Notes: generated by a model not told the origin, from the sequence alone. Shown: positions 45,958-55,285, counted from the stretch's first letter. The stretch is DNA of 64,000 nt from Tissierella simiarum (GCF_018917865.1 NZ_JAHLPM010000011.1:86784-150783), one strand, 5' to 3'. Numbers and translations are program-made.

Positions 45958-46497
45958 TGGAGTAATTTTTTCATTTACTAATATATTAATAAAGTTTTGA
46001 TAAATAAACTCCGTATTGTTTTTCCATGTATTACAGACCATTTCAGCTTGAGATATTGTAGCAACATTTAAATAGAGACTGAAAAGTGTTTCTTCATTTT
46101 CAACTAACTTTAAATTAACCACATAATGACTTTCACCTTTTTGGAAATATTCTGCTACAACTTGAGTTTCTTTTTTTTGTTCTTCTTCTTTTTTAAAAAA
46201 TTCTTTGTCTAATTCTTCTTTGATTTTTACAGGAATTCTTTCTTCAAAGTAATTTAAAGTTATTTGGCCTTTGTTTAATATATGATATATTTCTATATCA
46301 TCTTCTTTTATAAGTTCTACAAAATTAGATTCTATTAACTCACTTAAATATTGTTGAATTAAGAAATAATTCATGTAATTTTTTTCCAAAACAAATTCAG
46401 TAATTTGACTATTTGTTAAGGATTTATTAGACCTTTTAATTATATATAAAAGAAGTAGTTTATTTTGTGCTAATTCTTCAGTGTTTTCAATAAACAT
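45949..46497 (-). CDS. DUF4364 family protein
   Basis: A roughly 182-residue protein of a clostridial family of unknown function. It begins M-F-I-E-N-T-E-E-L-A-Q-N-K-L-L-L-L-Y and has a winged-helix-like N-terminal half (S-L-T-N-S-Q-I-T-E-F-V-L), so DNA binding is plausible. The middle is a charged K-K-E-E-E-Q-K-K linker, and the rest is a mixed fold. Start 46497 is behind AGAGGTG. It overlaps the convergent beta-propeller gene by 9 bases. Confidence 0.85.
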   Translation of the reverse strand: MFIENTEELAQNKLLLLYIIKRSNKSLTNSQITEFVLEKNYMNYFLIQQYLSELIESNFVELIKEDDIEIYHILNKGQITLNYFEERIPVKIKEELDKEFFKKEEEQKKETQVVAEYFQKGESHYVVNLKLVENEETLFSLYLNVATISQAEMVCNTWKNNTEFIYQNFINILVNEKITPLE

Positions 46498-46649
46498 ATT
46501 GTACACCTCTTTTTATGTATTAATTTATAATGCATGAGAAAGTAGAAACTTCTTTGCTATAAATAGACTTGGTTTTAAACTCATTAAGGTAAAGGCTTTC
46601 TTAGTTTAAAATGTTTTCACAAAAACCTTTATTATTAAATTATATCACA

Positions 46650-46688
46650 TAAAATAAAATAGAGAAGTGGAATTCCACTTCTCTATAT
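46650..46688 (-). terminator. Terminator of the SASP gene
   Basis: A perfect 28-base palindrome (46659-46686, centred on GGAATTCC) followed on the minus strand by TTTTATTTTA. Confidence 0.85.
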
Positions 46689-46693
46689 AAATA

Positions 46694-46897
46694 CTATTTT
46701 CCAGCCATTTGGTTTTGGGCACTTTCTACTAATTTTTTTACCATGTATCCACCAACATATCCATTTTGTCTAGAAGTTAAGTTGCCCTTATCCATATTGT
46801 CATAGTTTGACATACCAAGTTCACTTGCTATTTCTAACTTTAATTGATCCAAAGCTGCTCTTGCTTCAGGAACAACTATTCTGTTATTATTAGCCAT
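46694..46897 (-). CDS. Alpha/beta-type small acid-soluble spore protein
   Basis: A 67-residue spore DNA-binding protein that protects DNA in dormant spores. The segment L-K-L-E-I-A-S-E-L-G contains the site cut by the germination protease GPR. The second helix N-L-T-S-R-Q-N-G-Y-V-G-G-Y-M-V-K-K-L-V is the DNA-binding hallmark. It is single-gene, with its own terminator and the site AAGGAGGGTTC. Expression in the forespore by sigma-G is expected from the family, though I did not identify the promoter. It shows the organism makes endospores. Confidence 0.95.
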   Translation of the reverse strand: MANNNRIVVPEARAALDQLKLEIASELGMSNYDNMDKGNLTSRQNGYVGGYMVKKLVESAQNQMAGK

Positions 46898-47097
46898 ATA
46901 GAACCCTCCTTTTCAACAACTTCTATGTTGTTGTACTATTAATATAACCTTTCATAATAAAAATATTCTAGTAAAATTTGAAAATGAGTATATATAATGG
47001 AAATATGGTCAATAATTCTAATTTAATCTTAATTTGATTTTAGTTTTAAAAAATTTATAGTATAATGAACTTATAATATTAGCAAAGGATGAACAAT

Positions 47098-48186
47098 ATG
47101 AAATATAAAAAGAATTGTTTTTTAATTTTTATTTTAATGTTAACTTTAGCCACTGTAGCTTGCAGCACAGATAAACTTACTAGTGAGGAAACCCCTTCTT
47201 ATACTAATGAAGAAGAACCCCAAAAAACTTTAGAAGAAAAAGAGCCAGTAGATCCAAAAGAGCTTATAGACTTATCTTTGAATCCAAATGAAGCTGGGGA
47301 AGTTATGATTATTATGTACCATAATATTGGAGAAGAAGAAGCAGAATGGCAAAGGACACCAGAAAATTTTAAAAAGGATTTAAAAATATTGTACGATAAA
47401 GGCTATAGACCTGTTACATTAAAGGACTATGTAACAAACAATATGGATATAGAAGCAGGATATACCCCTGTAGTACTTACTTTTGATGATGGAAATGAAA
47501 ATAATTTTAGAATCATAAAAAATGATAAAGGAGAAGATATTATTGACCCGAAATCAGCTATTGGCTTGTTAGAGGATTTTAACAAAGAATATTCGGACTT
47601 TAAATCTACTGCTACCTTTTTTATATTTGGTACTAATCCTTTTAGACAAGAAGAATATGTTGATTATAAATTAAACTATTTAATAGAAAAAGGTTATGAT
47701 ATAGGAAATCATACTATAGACCATAGGAGTATGAAAAAAATGGATACTCCTAAAGATATACAAGAAGCTATTGGAAAACAAGTAGAAGTAATTAATAAAG
47801 TTTTACCACAATATGAGATAGACACTTATGCTCTTTGCTATGGAGAAAGACCAAAGAATAAAGAGCTAGAAACTTACTTACAAAAAGGAAAGTATAATGA
47901 TACAATATATGAGAATATAGCCATCTTAAATGTGGGCTGGAATCCAGCACCATCACCTATCTCTAAAAAGTTTAATCCTTTATCGCTACCAAGGATTAGG
48001 GGAAGTCAGATGAAAGTAGATAATGTAGGATTATATAATTGGTTAGAATATTTTGATAAGAATCCTGAGAAAAAGTATATTAGTGATGGAAATAAGAATA
48101 TAGTTACAGTTCCAAGTGGACTAGAAGATTCAATAGAAGAAGATAAGTTAAATGGGAAAGAATTATATATTTATAATGGAAAATAG
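47098..48186 (+). CDS. Polysaccharide deacetylase family lipoprotein
   Basis: A roughly 362-residue exported protein. Residues 1-22 form a signal peptide with lipobox A-T-V-A-C. A low-complexity acidic linker follows, then a NodB-type deacetylase domain. The metal-site motif is T-F-D-D-G-N-E-N-N, and the second motif is G-N-H-T-I-D-H-R-S-M. I start at ATG 47098, behind AAAGGATG; another ATG at 47089 overlaps that site. Likely substrates are cell-wall or extracellular N-acetylated sugars. Confidence 0.88.
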   Translation: MKYKKNCFLIFILMLTLATVACSTDKLTSEETPSYTNEEEPQKTLEEKEPVDPKELIDLSLNPNEAGEVMIIMYHNIGEEEAEWQRTPENFKKDLKILYDKGYRPVTLKDYVTNNMDIEAGYTPVVLTFDDGNENNFRIIKNDKGEDIIDPKSAIGLLEDFNKEYSDFKSTATFFIFGTNPFRQEEYVDYKLNYLIEKGYDIGNHTIDHRSMKKMDTPKDIQEAIGKQVEVINKVLPQYEIDTYALCYGERPKNKELETYLQKGKYNDTIYENIAILNVGWNPAPSPISKKFNPLSLPRIRGSQMKVDNVGLYNWLEYFDKNPEKKYISDGNKNIVTVPSGLEDSIEEDKLNGKELYIYNGK

Positions 48187-48210
48187 CGTTTCGCTATTTT
48201 CTTTTTTTAT
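48179..48210 (+). terminator. Terminator after the deacetylase lipoprotein gene
   Basis: A 10-bp perfect stem (GAAAATAGCG, loop TTT) followed by a run of Ts. Confidence 0.88.
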
Positions 48211-48276
48211 ACCTAAGTAATATAAATTAGATTTAGGAATAAATTATATTAATACAAAAAAGTAGGAGGCGATAAT

Positions 48277-49050
48277 TTGAAGTGGATTTACAACAAACAT
48301 AATGTTACTTTTAGATTAGTGATTATTGTTGGTATTCTATTAGTATCTTTAGTTTATGTTTCTTTTAAAACAAATGTAAATGTTGCAGAAGTATTTTCTC
48401 AAACTAAGGAATTACCTATATATAGTGTAGAAACGGAAGATAAAAAAATAGCTTTAAGCTTTGACGCAGCTTGGGGTGATGAATTTACTATGAATATTTT
48501 AGAAACATTGGATAAGTATGAAGTTAAAAGTACCTTCTTTTTAGTAGGATTTTGGGTAGATAAATATCCAGACCATGTAAAAGAAATAGCTAAAAGAGGT
48601 CATGATGTAGGTAATCATTCTACTAATCATCCATACATGACAAAATTAAGCAGAGAACAAATGAGTCAAGAAATTAATATTACGGGAAATAAAATAGAAA
48701 AACTAATAAACAAAAAGCCGATATTATTTAGACCTCCATTTGGAGATTATAACGATGATTTAGTTCAAGTTTGTAAAGAAAATGGATACTATACAATTCA
48801 ATGGGATATAGACTCTTTAGATTGGAAAGAGTTAGGTGTTCAGCCTGTAGTAGATAGAGTAGTTAGAAATGCTAAAAATGGATCAATAGTTTTATTCCAC
48901 AATAATGCTAAATATATTAAGGAATACTTGCCAATAATAATAGAAAGATTACAGAAAGATGGCTTTGAAATAGTACCTATCTCTGAATTGATTTATAAAG
49001 ATAATTTTAAGATGGATAATACAGGTAGGCAAATCTTAATAAAGGACTAA
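48277..49050 (+). CDS. PdaB-like polysaccharide deacetylase
   Basis: A 257-residue protein with an N-terminal membrane anchor (residues about 12-30) and a NodB-fold domain outside the membrane. Motif 1 is S-F-D-A-A-W-G-D rather than T-F-D-D-G, the variant seen in PdaB. Motif 2 is G-N-H-S-T-N-H-P, followed by R-P-P-F-G-D-Y and L-F-H-N. PdaB acts in spore formation, affecting cortex peptidoglycan. It starts at TTG behind TAGGAGGCGA. The next gene begins 23 bases after it, so they may be co-transcribed. Confidence 0.85.
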   Translation: MKWIYNKHNVTFRLVIIVGILLVSLVYVSFKTNVNVAEVFSQTKELPIYSVETEDKKIALSFDAAWGDEFTMNILETLDKYEVKSTFFLVGFWVDKYPDHVKEIAKRGHDVGNHSTNHPYMTKLSREQMSQEINITGNKIEKLINKKPILFRPPFGDYNDDLVQVCKENGYYTIQWDIDSLDWKELGVQPVVDRVVRNAKNGSIVLFHNNAKYIKEYLPIIIERLQKDGFEIVPISELIYKDNFKMDNTGRQILIKD

Positions 49051-49073
49051 TATAAAAGATAGAGGGGATAAAA

Positions 49074-49706
49074 TTGAAGATTCCAAAGATGATTTTTATT
49101 GGAGTTATAGAGAACAAAAGAGACAGAATTACTTTTAATTTGATAAAAGAAATTTTAAATAGGTCTAGTTATAAAAAATATCATCAGAATAAAAAAGGTA
49201 ATATGGTTGTTTTCAATAAGGATAATAACCATATTGCCCTAATAGATATTAAACCAAGTTTAATCAATGATGTAGTAGAATTAGGAATTGAATTTAATAT
49301 ATTAGTTCATACTTTCTTAAATGAAGAAGACTATAAAAATAAATATTTAAAGGAATTATGTAAAGATGTCGAATATATTATGTTAAATTGCGATGAAGAA
49401 CAATGGATTTCCTTATTAGATGAAAAAAGTAAAGGAATAGTAATAACCTATGGGTTTAGTAACAAAGCTACAATTAACCCTTCTAGTTATAATATTCACG
49501 AGTATATTGAAATGAACCTATGCTTGCAGAGGGATATAGTACCTATAGAAGGAGATATAATAGAACCTTTTGAGTTTCCTGTCATATTGAGTTCAAAGGA
49601 CAAAACAGATATATATCCTGGATTAGCAGCCATTTCATGTAGTTTAGTTTTAGGCAATAATATATCTGAGAACAATTCTCCTTATTTTTTAGATGGCAAA
49701 AAGTAG
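49074..49706 (+). CDS. Hypothetical protein, possibly distantly Mur-ligase-like
   Basis: A 210-residue protein of unknown function. It has no signal peptide and no P-loop. The segment I-V-I-T-Y-G-F-S-N-K-A-T-I-N-P-S-S recalls the Mur ligase stretch between central and C-terminal domains, but the ATP-binding part is absent. That would make it at best a truncated or regulatory relative. It starts at TTG behind AGAGGGGATA and follows the PdaB-like gene closely. The 218 bases after it hold no gene. Confidence 0.6.
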   Translation: MKIPKMIFIGVIENKRDRITFNLIKEILNRSSYKKYHQNKKGNMVVFNKDNNHIALIDIKPSLINDVVELGIEFNILVHTFLNEEDYKNKYLKELCKDVEYIMLNCDEEQWISLLDEKSKGIVITYGFSNKATINPSSYNIHEYIEMNLCLQRDIVPIEGDIIEPFEFPVILSSKDKTDIYPGLAAISCSLVLGNNISENNSPYFLDGKK

Positions 49707-49924
49707 AAATGTGTGCTAATGTAAATAAGGAATATTTGATTTTTATTTAACAATTTTTCTGAAATTTAGAAGGAATTTGTTGATAGGTGTCAAATAATAG
49801 ATATATACAAATGAGAAACTATCTATATCTTTTATTTTATTTTTTATATCATAATATTATTATTAGAAGAATATTATAGATATAGATTCGGAAATACATA
49901 AGAATAAGGGGGAGATGTTAGGAC

Positions 49925-50599
49925 ATGGTTGATAAAATTATTGATACAAACATGGTGAAGGTAGTTGGTAAAGTGGCTAGTGATAAAAGTTTTAGCCATG
50001 AGATGTATGGGGAAGGATTTTATAGTTTTGACTTGGAAGTTCCTAGATTAAGTGATTCGGTAGATATATTACCTATTACCATATCGGAAAGACTTCTGGT
50101 TAATATGAACTTGTCCTTAGGACAATATGTGGTAGTAGAGGGACAACTTAGATCCTATAATAGATACGTTGAAAACAATAATAGATTGGTACTAACAATA
50201 TTTGCTAGAGATATCTATGTATTGGATGAAAATGAATTATTAGAAATTCTAAGAAAACCTAATGAAATATACCTAGATGGGTATATATGTAAAAAACCTA
50301 TTTATAGAACTACACCCTTCGGTAGGGAAATAACAGATTTGTTAATAGCTGTTAATAGACCTTATAACAAATCAGATTACATACCTTGTATTGCTTGGGG
50401 AAGAAATGCAAGGTTTTGTGAAAATTTATTAGTCGGAGATCATATTAGGCTATGGGGGAGAATTCAAAGTAGGGAGTATCAGAAAAAACTTCACTCTGGG
50501 GAAATAGAAACAAAAATTGCTTTTGAGGTTTCTGTATCTAAATTAGAATTTGTTGAAAACGATAATAATAGAATGGAAGTATTTGAACAGGAAGGATAA
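49925..50599 (+). CDS. Single-stranded DNA-binding-like protein with two OB folds
   Basis: A 224-residue protein of the clostridial SSB-like type. Two OB-fold halves can be seen: residues about 8-100 (M-V-K-V-V-G-K-V-A-S to F-A-R-D-I-Y-V) and 112-212 (I-Y-L-D-G-Y-I-C-K-K to I-A-F-E-V-S-V-S-K-L). The second has the SSB-like I-P-C-I-A-W-G-R-N-A-R-F. The C-terminus ends F-E-Q-E-G and lacks the classical D-D-x-P-F tail. It is distinct from the replicative SSB. The ATG follows GGGGGAGATG. A small membrane peptide and hpt follow. Confidence 0.8.
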   Translation: MVDKIIDTNMVKVVGKVASDKSFSHEMYGEGFYSFDLEVPRLSDSVDILPITISERLLVNMNLSLGQYVVVEGQLRSYNRYVENNNRLVLTIFARDIYVLDENELLEILRKPNEIYLDGYICKKPIYRTTPFGREITDLLIAVNRPYNKSDYIPCIAWGRNARFCENLLVGDHIRLWGRIQSREYQKKLHSGEIETKIAFEVSVSKLEFVENDNNRMEVFEQEG

Positions 50600-50608
50600 G
50601 ATTGTTTT

Positions 50609-50749
50609 ATGGATACAAAATTAATAATTAATGCTATAATATTGATTATATTAGTGAGCTTTCAATATACTTTAAATAAAATATTGATAGAGCTTAAGGA
50701 TATTAAAGCAATACTCATGAAAAAAACTAATAATATTAGCAAAAGATGA
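50609..50749 (+). CDS. Small single-pass membrane protein between the SSB-like gene and hpt
   Basis: A 46-residue open frame from ATG 50609 to TGA. Residues 4-20 form a hydrophobic helix (L-I-I-N-A-I-I-L-I-I-L-V-S-F), followed by an amphipathic, lysine-rich tail. The site GGAAGGATAAG at the end of the previous gene can serve it, at a longish spacing. Its stop overlaps the hpt ribosome site, as in coupled operons. I do not recognise a family. Confidence 0.6.
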   Translation: MDTKLIINAIILIILVSFQYTLNKILIELKDIKAILMKKTNNISKR

Positions 50750-50763
50750 AAGGAGAGAACAGG

Positions 50764-51288
50764 GTGGAAAGCAACAAAAGTGAAAGAACACTATTTAGCA
50801 TTGAAGATATTAATAGTAGAGTTAAAGAACTTGGAGGACTAATAAGTAAAGATTATAAAGACAATAATTTAGTAGTAGTATCTTTGTTAAGAGGAAGTTT
50901 TATTTTTACCGCTGATTTAGTTAGAAAAATGACAATACCAGTAGAAATAGATTTCATGACTACTTCAAGCTATGGGCATGATGAAATTTCCACAGGAAAT
51001 GTTAATATAATACATGACATAAGAAGTGATATTAAAGATAAAGACGTACTTATAGTTGATGATATTATGGACTCAGGCTATACTATGAAGAGAGTAGTTG
51101 AATATTTAAAGAGTAAAAAACCTAATTCAATTAAAATTTGTGTAATGCTGGATAAGCCTAGTAGAAGAAAAGTGGACTTATCTCCAGATTATGTCGGCTT
51201 TACTATTCCTGATGTTTTTATAGTTGGATATGGTCTTAATTATGGAGATTATTATAGAAACATACCTCATATATTTACTTTTGATTAA
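50764..51288 (+). CDS. hpt: Hypoxanthine phosphoribosyltransferase
   Basis: Purine salvage: joins hypoxanthine or guanine to PRPP. The roughly 174-residue product has V-S-L-L-R-G-S-F-I-F near the start, the flexible loop with S-S-Y-G, and the PRPP-binding motif V-L-I-V-D-D-I-M-D-S-G-Y-T. The end is V-G-Y-G-L-N-Y-G-D-Y-Y-R-N. I prefer the GTG start at 50764, with AAAGGAGAG six bases upstream, over ATG 50746, which overlaps the preceding small gene. A bidirectional terminator follows. Confidence 0.95.
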   Translation: MESNKSERTLFSIEDINSRVKELGGLISKDYKDNNLVVVSLLRGSFIFTADLVRKMTIPVEIDFMTTSSYGHDEISTGNVNIIHDIRSDIKDKDVLIVDDIMDSGYTMKRVVEYLKSKKPNSIKICVMLDKPSRRKVDLSPDYVGFTIPDVFIVGYGLNYGDYYRNIPHIFTFD

Positions 51289-51290
51289 TA

Positions 51291-51322
51291 AAAAAACCTA
51301 CGGAAAAGCTCTGTAGGTTTTT
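51291..51322. terminator. Bidirectional terminator between hpt and dapB
   Basis: Stem AAAAAACCTAC with its complement GTAGGTTTTTT gives A and T runs on both sides, ending both converging transcripts. Confidence 0.9.
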
Positions 51323-52078
51323 TTACTTTATTAAATTTCTCATATTATATAGACCTGGTTCTTTACCTATTATAAAATCAACAGCCCTTAAAGCTCCTTG
51401 ACCAAAGATCTGTTTAGATCCTGCACTATGCTTGATTTCTATGACTTCGTCTAAGCCAGAAAAAATTACAGAGTGCTCTCCTACAATGGTTCCACCACGA
51501 ATAGAATGGATACCTATTTCATTATTAGATCTTTTTTTATGACTTAAATGCCTATCAAAAACATAGTCCATAGAATTCTCTAGTTCTTTATTAATAGTAT
51601 CAGCAATTAAATATGCAGTACCACTAGGAGCATCAATTTTTTTATTGTGATGTTTTTCAATAATTTCAATATCAAAGTCATCTTTTAGCAATATGGCAGC
51701 TTTAGAAACTAAATCCAACAGAAGATTAACTCCTAAAGACATATTTGCAGTGTAAAAAATAGGAATCTCTTTACTTCCCTCGTTTAATAAATCTATTTCT
51801 TTTTCACCGTAGCCTGTAGTACCTATAACTAATGGAGTTTTGTTAGAAGTACAGTATTTAACTAAACTTTCTAGTGAAGATGGGTGAGAAAAGTCTATTA
51901 TTACATCACATTTATTTTCTAACTCAAATACATTTTCATAAACTTCTAGCTCGCCTTTATAATTAGAAATATTTTTATCAATTCCAGCTACTAGTTCTAT
52001 ATTATCATTCTCCAAAATTAGCTTTTCAATTACTTGACCCATATGACCTAAGTATCCGTTAATAGCTGCTTTAATCAT
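51323..52078 (-). CDS. dapB: 4-hydroxy-tetrahydrodipicolinate reductase
   Basis: NAD(P)H-dependent step of the diaminopimelate/lysine pathway, after DapA. The 251 residues include the nucleotide loop I-N-G-Y-L-G-H-M-G, the catalytic E-K-H-H-N-K-K-I-D-A-P-S-G-T-A, and the closing H-S-V-I-F-S-G-L-D-E-V-I-E-I-K-H. The ATG follows GGGAGGTAGAAC. It is the last gene of the asd-dapA-dapB operon, 4 bases after dapA. Confidence 0.95.
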   Translation of the reverse strand: MIKAAINGYLGHMGQVIEKLILENDNIELVAGIDKNISNYKGELEVYENVFELENKCDVIIDFSHPSSLESLVKYCTSNKTPLVIGTTGYGEKEIDLLNEGSKEIPIFYTANMSLGVNLLLDLVSKAAILLKDDFDIEIIEKHHNKKIDAPSGTAYLIADTINKELENSMDYVFDRHLSHKKRSNNEIGIHSIRGGTIVGEHSVIFSGLDEVIEIKHSAGSKQIFGQGALRAVDFIIGKEPGLYNMRNLIK

Positions 52079-52082
52079 AGTT

Positions 52083-52964
52083 CTACCTCCCTATTTCCAT
52101 CCCGTAGGAGATTAATTCATTAATAAGAGTATTCTTATTATTTTCTGTCATGGATGTAAGAGGCAATCTACAAGAACCTACTTCCATATTCATTAAGTTC
52201 ATTGCTTCTTTTACAGGAATCGGATTAGTCTCAATAAATAAAGCATCTATTAAAGGTTTCATTTTTAATTGAAGTTGTAGTGCAGATGCGGTATTTCCTT
52301 CTAAATAATCTATAACCATATTATGGGTATCTTTAGGTAGAATATTAGCAACTACTGAAATTACACCAACACCACCTAAAGAAAGTAAAGGTATTACCAT
52401 ATCATCATTGCCAGAATAAATATAAAAATCATTATTGCATAAACGAGCAATTTCAGCAACTTGAGCAATATCACCACTAGCCTCTTTAACACCCTTTATA
52501 TTTGGATGTTTAGAAAGCGTATAGATAGTTTTAGGTAATATATTTAACCCAGTTCTACTTGGAACATTATAGATTATTACTGGTATGTTAACAGAATCAG
52601 CTATTGCTTCATAATGCTCTATTAATCCTTTTTGGGTTGTTTTATTATAATAAGGAGTAACCACTAATAGACTGTCAGCACCAACTTCTTCAGCATATTT
52701 ACTTAATTCAATGGAATGCCTTGTATTGTTACTACCTGTTCCTGCTATAACTGATATCCTCTTATTTACCTTTTCAACAGCAAATTTAATTGCTTCCTTT
52801 TGTTCTATATCACTCATTGTTGCTGATTCACCAGTGGTTCCACAGATTATTATAGCGTCTGTTCCTTCTTCAATATGCCATTCAATAAGTTCACCTAATT
52901 TTTCAAAATTAATCTTATCATCTTTAAAAGGTGTAACTATTGCAACACCAGAACCCTTAAACAT
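52083..52964 (-). CDS. dapA: 4-hydroxy-tetrahydrodipicolinate synthase
   Basis: Condenses pyruvate with aspartate semialdehyde. The 293-residue TIM-barrel enzyme has the Schiff-base lysine in [10 protein letters not shown], the tyrosine in Y-N-V-P-S-R-T-G, and the N-terminal [10 protein letters not shown] signature. The ATG follows AAGGAGGTCGAAG. It lies between asd (12 bases upstream) and dapB. In spore formers the product also feeds dipicolinic acid. Confidence 0.96.
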   Translation of the reverse strand: MFKGSGVAIVTPFKDDKINFEKLGELIEWHIEEGTDAIIICGTTGESATMSDIEQKEAIKFAVEKVNKRISVIAGTGSNNTRHSIELSKYAEEVGADSLLVVTPYYNKTTQKGLIEHYEAIADSVNIPVIIYNVPSRTGLNILPKTIYTLSKHPNIKGVKEASGDIAQVAEIARLCNNDFYIYSGNDDMVIPLLSLGGVGVISVVANILPKDTHNMVIDYLEGNTASALQLQLKMKPLIDALFIETNPIPVKEAMNLMNMEVGSCRLPLTSMTENNKNTLINELISYGMEIGR

Positions 52965-52976
52965 TCTTCGACCTCC

Positions 52977-53969
52977 TTAGAAATACTTAATAAATAATTC
53001 AGCTATTTGGACAGTATTGGTAGCAGCTCCTTTTCTAATATTGTCACCTACTATCCAAATATTAAGACCATTTTCCACACTAAAATCTCTTCTAATCCTA
53101 CCAATATAAACTTTATCCTTACCTTCAGCTAAAATAGGCATAGGGTACACGTTATTTTTTGGATCATCTAGAACATCAATACCTTCACTTTTATTAAAGA
53201 GTGTAAAAATATCTTCTATGTTGAAAGTATTTTTTAATTCAATATTAGCTGAAACACAATGACCATATTTAACAGGTACTCTTGCAGTTGTTGCCGTTAT
53301 TTTAATTGAAGGATTATTTAATATTTTCTTAGTTTCGTTAATCATTTTCATTTCTTCTTTAGTATAACCGTTATCTAAGAAATCGTCTATATGAGGTATA
53401 ATATTATAAGATATAGGATGCGGATATTTTTTAAAGTAGGGACAATCCTTACCCTTTTCCAGATCTTCTAAACCTCCCAATCCAGATCCAGAAACAGATT
53501 GATATGTTGAGAAGATTATTCTACTGATCCCATAAGCTTCTTCTAAAGGTTTTAAAGGAATTACTGATTGGATAGTGGAACAATTAGGATTAGATATTAT
53601 ACCTTCATGATTTAATATATCCTTTGGATTAACTTCTGGTACAATTAAAGGAACCCAAGGTTCCATACGCCATGTACTACTATTGTCAATAACCACAAGA
53701 CCTTTTTCTTTTGCTATTGGTGCATATGTTTTACTTATAGCTCCGCCAGCTGAAAATAATGCTAAGTCTATTGGACGATTAAAAGAATCCTCATTAAGTT
53801 CCTCTACTATATAATCTTCTCCCTTAAACATAATTTTTTCTCCCTTGGATTTAGAGGAAGCAAAAAGATATAAGTTATCTACAGGAAAATTTCTTTCCTC
53901 TAGAATCTTTAATAAATTCCTTCCTACTAATCCAGTAGCACCTACAATTCCAAGATTAACTTTTTTCAC
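52977..53969 (-). CDS. asd: Aspartate-semialdehyde dehydrogenase
   Basis: Reduces aspartyl phosphate to the semialdehyde shared by lysine, threonine and methionine synthesis. The 330 residues begin with the NADP motif I-V-G-A-T-G-L-V-G-R-N. The active cysteine is in S-N-P-N-C-S-T-I-Q, and the catalytic histidine region is V-K-Y-G-H-C. It starts at GTG behind GAGGTGATAAT. It is first in the asd-dapA-dapB operon; aspartokinase is not next to it. Confidence 0.96.
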   Translation of the reverse strand: MKKVNLGIVGATGLVGRNLLKILEERNFPVDNLYLFASSKSKGEKIMFKGEDYIVEELNEDSFNRPIDLALFSAGGAISKTYAPIAKEKGLVVIDNSSTWRMEPWVPLIVPEVNPKDILNHEGIISNPNCSTIQSVIPLKPLEEAYGISRIIFSTYQSVSGSGLGGLEDLEKGKDCPYFKKYPHPISYNIIPHIDDFLDNGYTKEEMKMINETKKILNNPSIKITATTARVPVKYGHCVSANIELKNTFNIEDIFTLFNKSEGIDVLDDPKNNVYPMPILAEGKDKVYIGRIRRDFSVENGLNIWIVGDNIRKGAATNTVQIAELFIKYF

Positions 53970-54100
53970 ATTATCACCTCGCTTAATATATTATATACTA
54001 TTATATGAATATAGCATATAATATGTTAATATAAAGATATTTGATTAATAGGATAATAAAAGGATACAATTATATTATAAAGTAGAGTGAGGTGTTAATA

Positions 54101-55036
54101 TTGGAATATACAAAAAAACCTTCAATTTTTCAGGTTAATTTATTATATTTAATATTAGGTTTTTTACTAATTTTTCTTGGCTCTTATGTTCAAGGAAGAG
54201 AAGTATATTCTGGACTTCTAATAACAGAGTATTTGATTATTTTGTTACCTAATCTATCATATTTAAAATTTAAAGGATGCTCTTTGAAAAAAATTTTAAA
54301 GCTTAACAAAATCAGTATGAAACAGTTACTAATAATTATTCTAATAGTTATCTTCACTTATCCTGTAGCAGTTTTCTTAAACCTAATAGTTATTACTATA
54401 TTAAGTAGCTTTGGAGACATTATACCCAATTCTGTTCCAATTCCTAAGAATTCTTTACAGTATTTATTAGGTTTATTTGTGATTGCAATATCACCAGGCA
54501 TATGTGAGGAAATAATGTTTAGAGGTACTATAATGAATGCTTATGATAAATTAGGAAAGAAGAAAAGTATTATCTATTCTGCCATTTTGTTTGGTTTATT
54601 TCATTTTAACCTTCAAAATCTTTTAGGACCTATATTTTTGGGCATTATATTTGGTATAATTGTTTATAAAACTGACTCAATATATTCATCAGTAATAGCT
54701 CATTTATTAAACAATACTATAGCATTAACTATTGGATATGCAACCACTAAAGCTCAGAATAATGTAAGTAATACTAATGTGGAGACATTAGGGATGTCTA
54801 CTCAGGTACAATTATTAATAGCCTTAGTTTTTATAGGGGGAATTGCTCTTGTTTCAGGAATTATTCTTAAAATACTATTGAAAATATTACCTGAAACAGA
54901 AAATAGCATAGATTATGACGAAGATATTTTGTATGAAACGTATACAAAAGGAAAAAATAATCTGTTTGAATATTTGCCCATTATCATAATAATTATAGTT
55001 TTTATAGTGAGAAATGTTAAATATCTGTTTGTATAG
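54101..55036 (+). CDS. CPBP-family intramembrane metalloprotease (CAAX-like)
   Basis: A roughly 311-residue membrane protein with about eight hydrophobic segments. The ABI/CPBP motifs are clear: E-E-I-M-F-R-G-T-I (EExxxR), F-G-L-F-H-F-N (FxxxH) and H-L-L-N-N-T (HxxxN). Family members are Rce1-like proteases or immunity proteins for bacteriocins; the role here is unknown. It is probably started at TTG 54101, with GTGAGGTG six bases upstream. The C-terminus has an acidic stretch followed by a final membrane helix. Confidence 0.88.
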   Translation: MEYTKKPSIFQVNLLYLILGFLLIFLGSYVQGREVYSGLLITEYLIILLPNLSYLKFKGCSLKKILKLNKISMKQLLIIILIVIFTYPVAVFLNLIVITILSSFGDIIPNSVPIPKNSLQYLLGLFVIAISPGICEEIMFRGTIMNAYDKLGKKKSIIYSAILFGLFHFNLQNLLGPIFLGIIFGIIVYKTDSIYSSVIAHLLNNTIALTIGYATTKAQNNVSNTNVETLGMSTQVQLLIALVFIGGIALVSGIILKILLKILPETENSIDYDEDILYETYTKGKNNLFEYLPIIIIIIVFIVRNVKYLFV

Positions 55037-55084
55037 GAATAAAAATCCTCTTTTTCCTCAATAATAGGAATAGGAGGGATAAAC

Positions 55085-55285
55085 GTGACAAATAAAAATA
55101 AGAAAAGAAAACATAAAGAGGAGACCTTAGAAGATAAGTTAAAGTATGAAATTGCAGGAGAATTAGGTCTCATAGATAAAATAAATGAAGTAGGATGGGC
55201 GGGTTTAACGGCTAAAGAATCTGGAAGAATAGGTGGCTTAATTACAGTGAGAAAAAGGGAGATGAAAAGAAAGGATAAGAAATAG
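55085..55285 (+). CDS. Alpha/beta-type small acid-soluble spore protein, basic N-terminal variant
   Basis: A 66-residue spore protein. The SASP core is present: L-K-Y-E-I-A-G-E-L-G-L (the GPR cleavage region) and G-L-T-A-K-E-S-G-R-I-G-G-L-I-T. Both ends are very lysine- and arginine-rich (N-K-N-K-K-R-K-H-K and R-K-R-E-M-K-R-K-D-K-K), unlike the minus-strand SASP in this window. It starts at GTG behind AGGAGGGATAAAC. It precedes the sirtuin gene by 20 bases. Confidence 0.88.
   Translation: MTNKNKKRKHKEETLEDKLKYEIAGELGLIDKINEVGWAGLTAKESGRIGGLITVRKREMKRKDKK

Noticed and set aside
49780..49860. Possible hairpin or small RNA in the gap before the SSB-like gene
   Set aside because: Only weak, AT-rich complementarity is present, with no promoter or T run that stands out.
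54913..55173. An 86-codon minus-strand frame and similar antisense frames within valS, thrS and hisS
   Set aside because: They lie opposite strong protein-coding genes, have no ribosome sites and show low-complexity hydrophobic or serine-rich composition from AT-rich codons.
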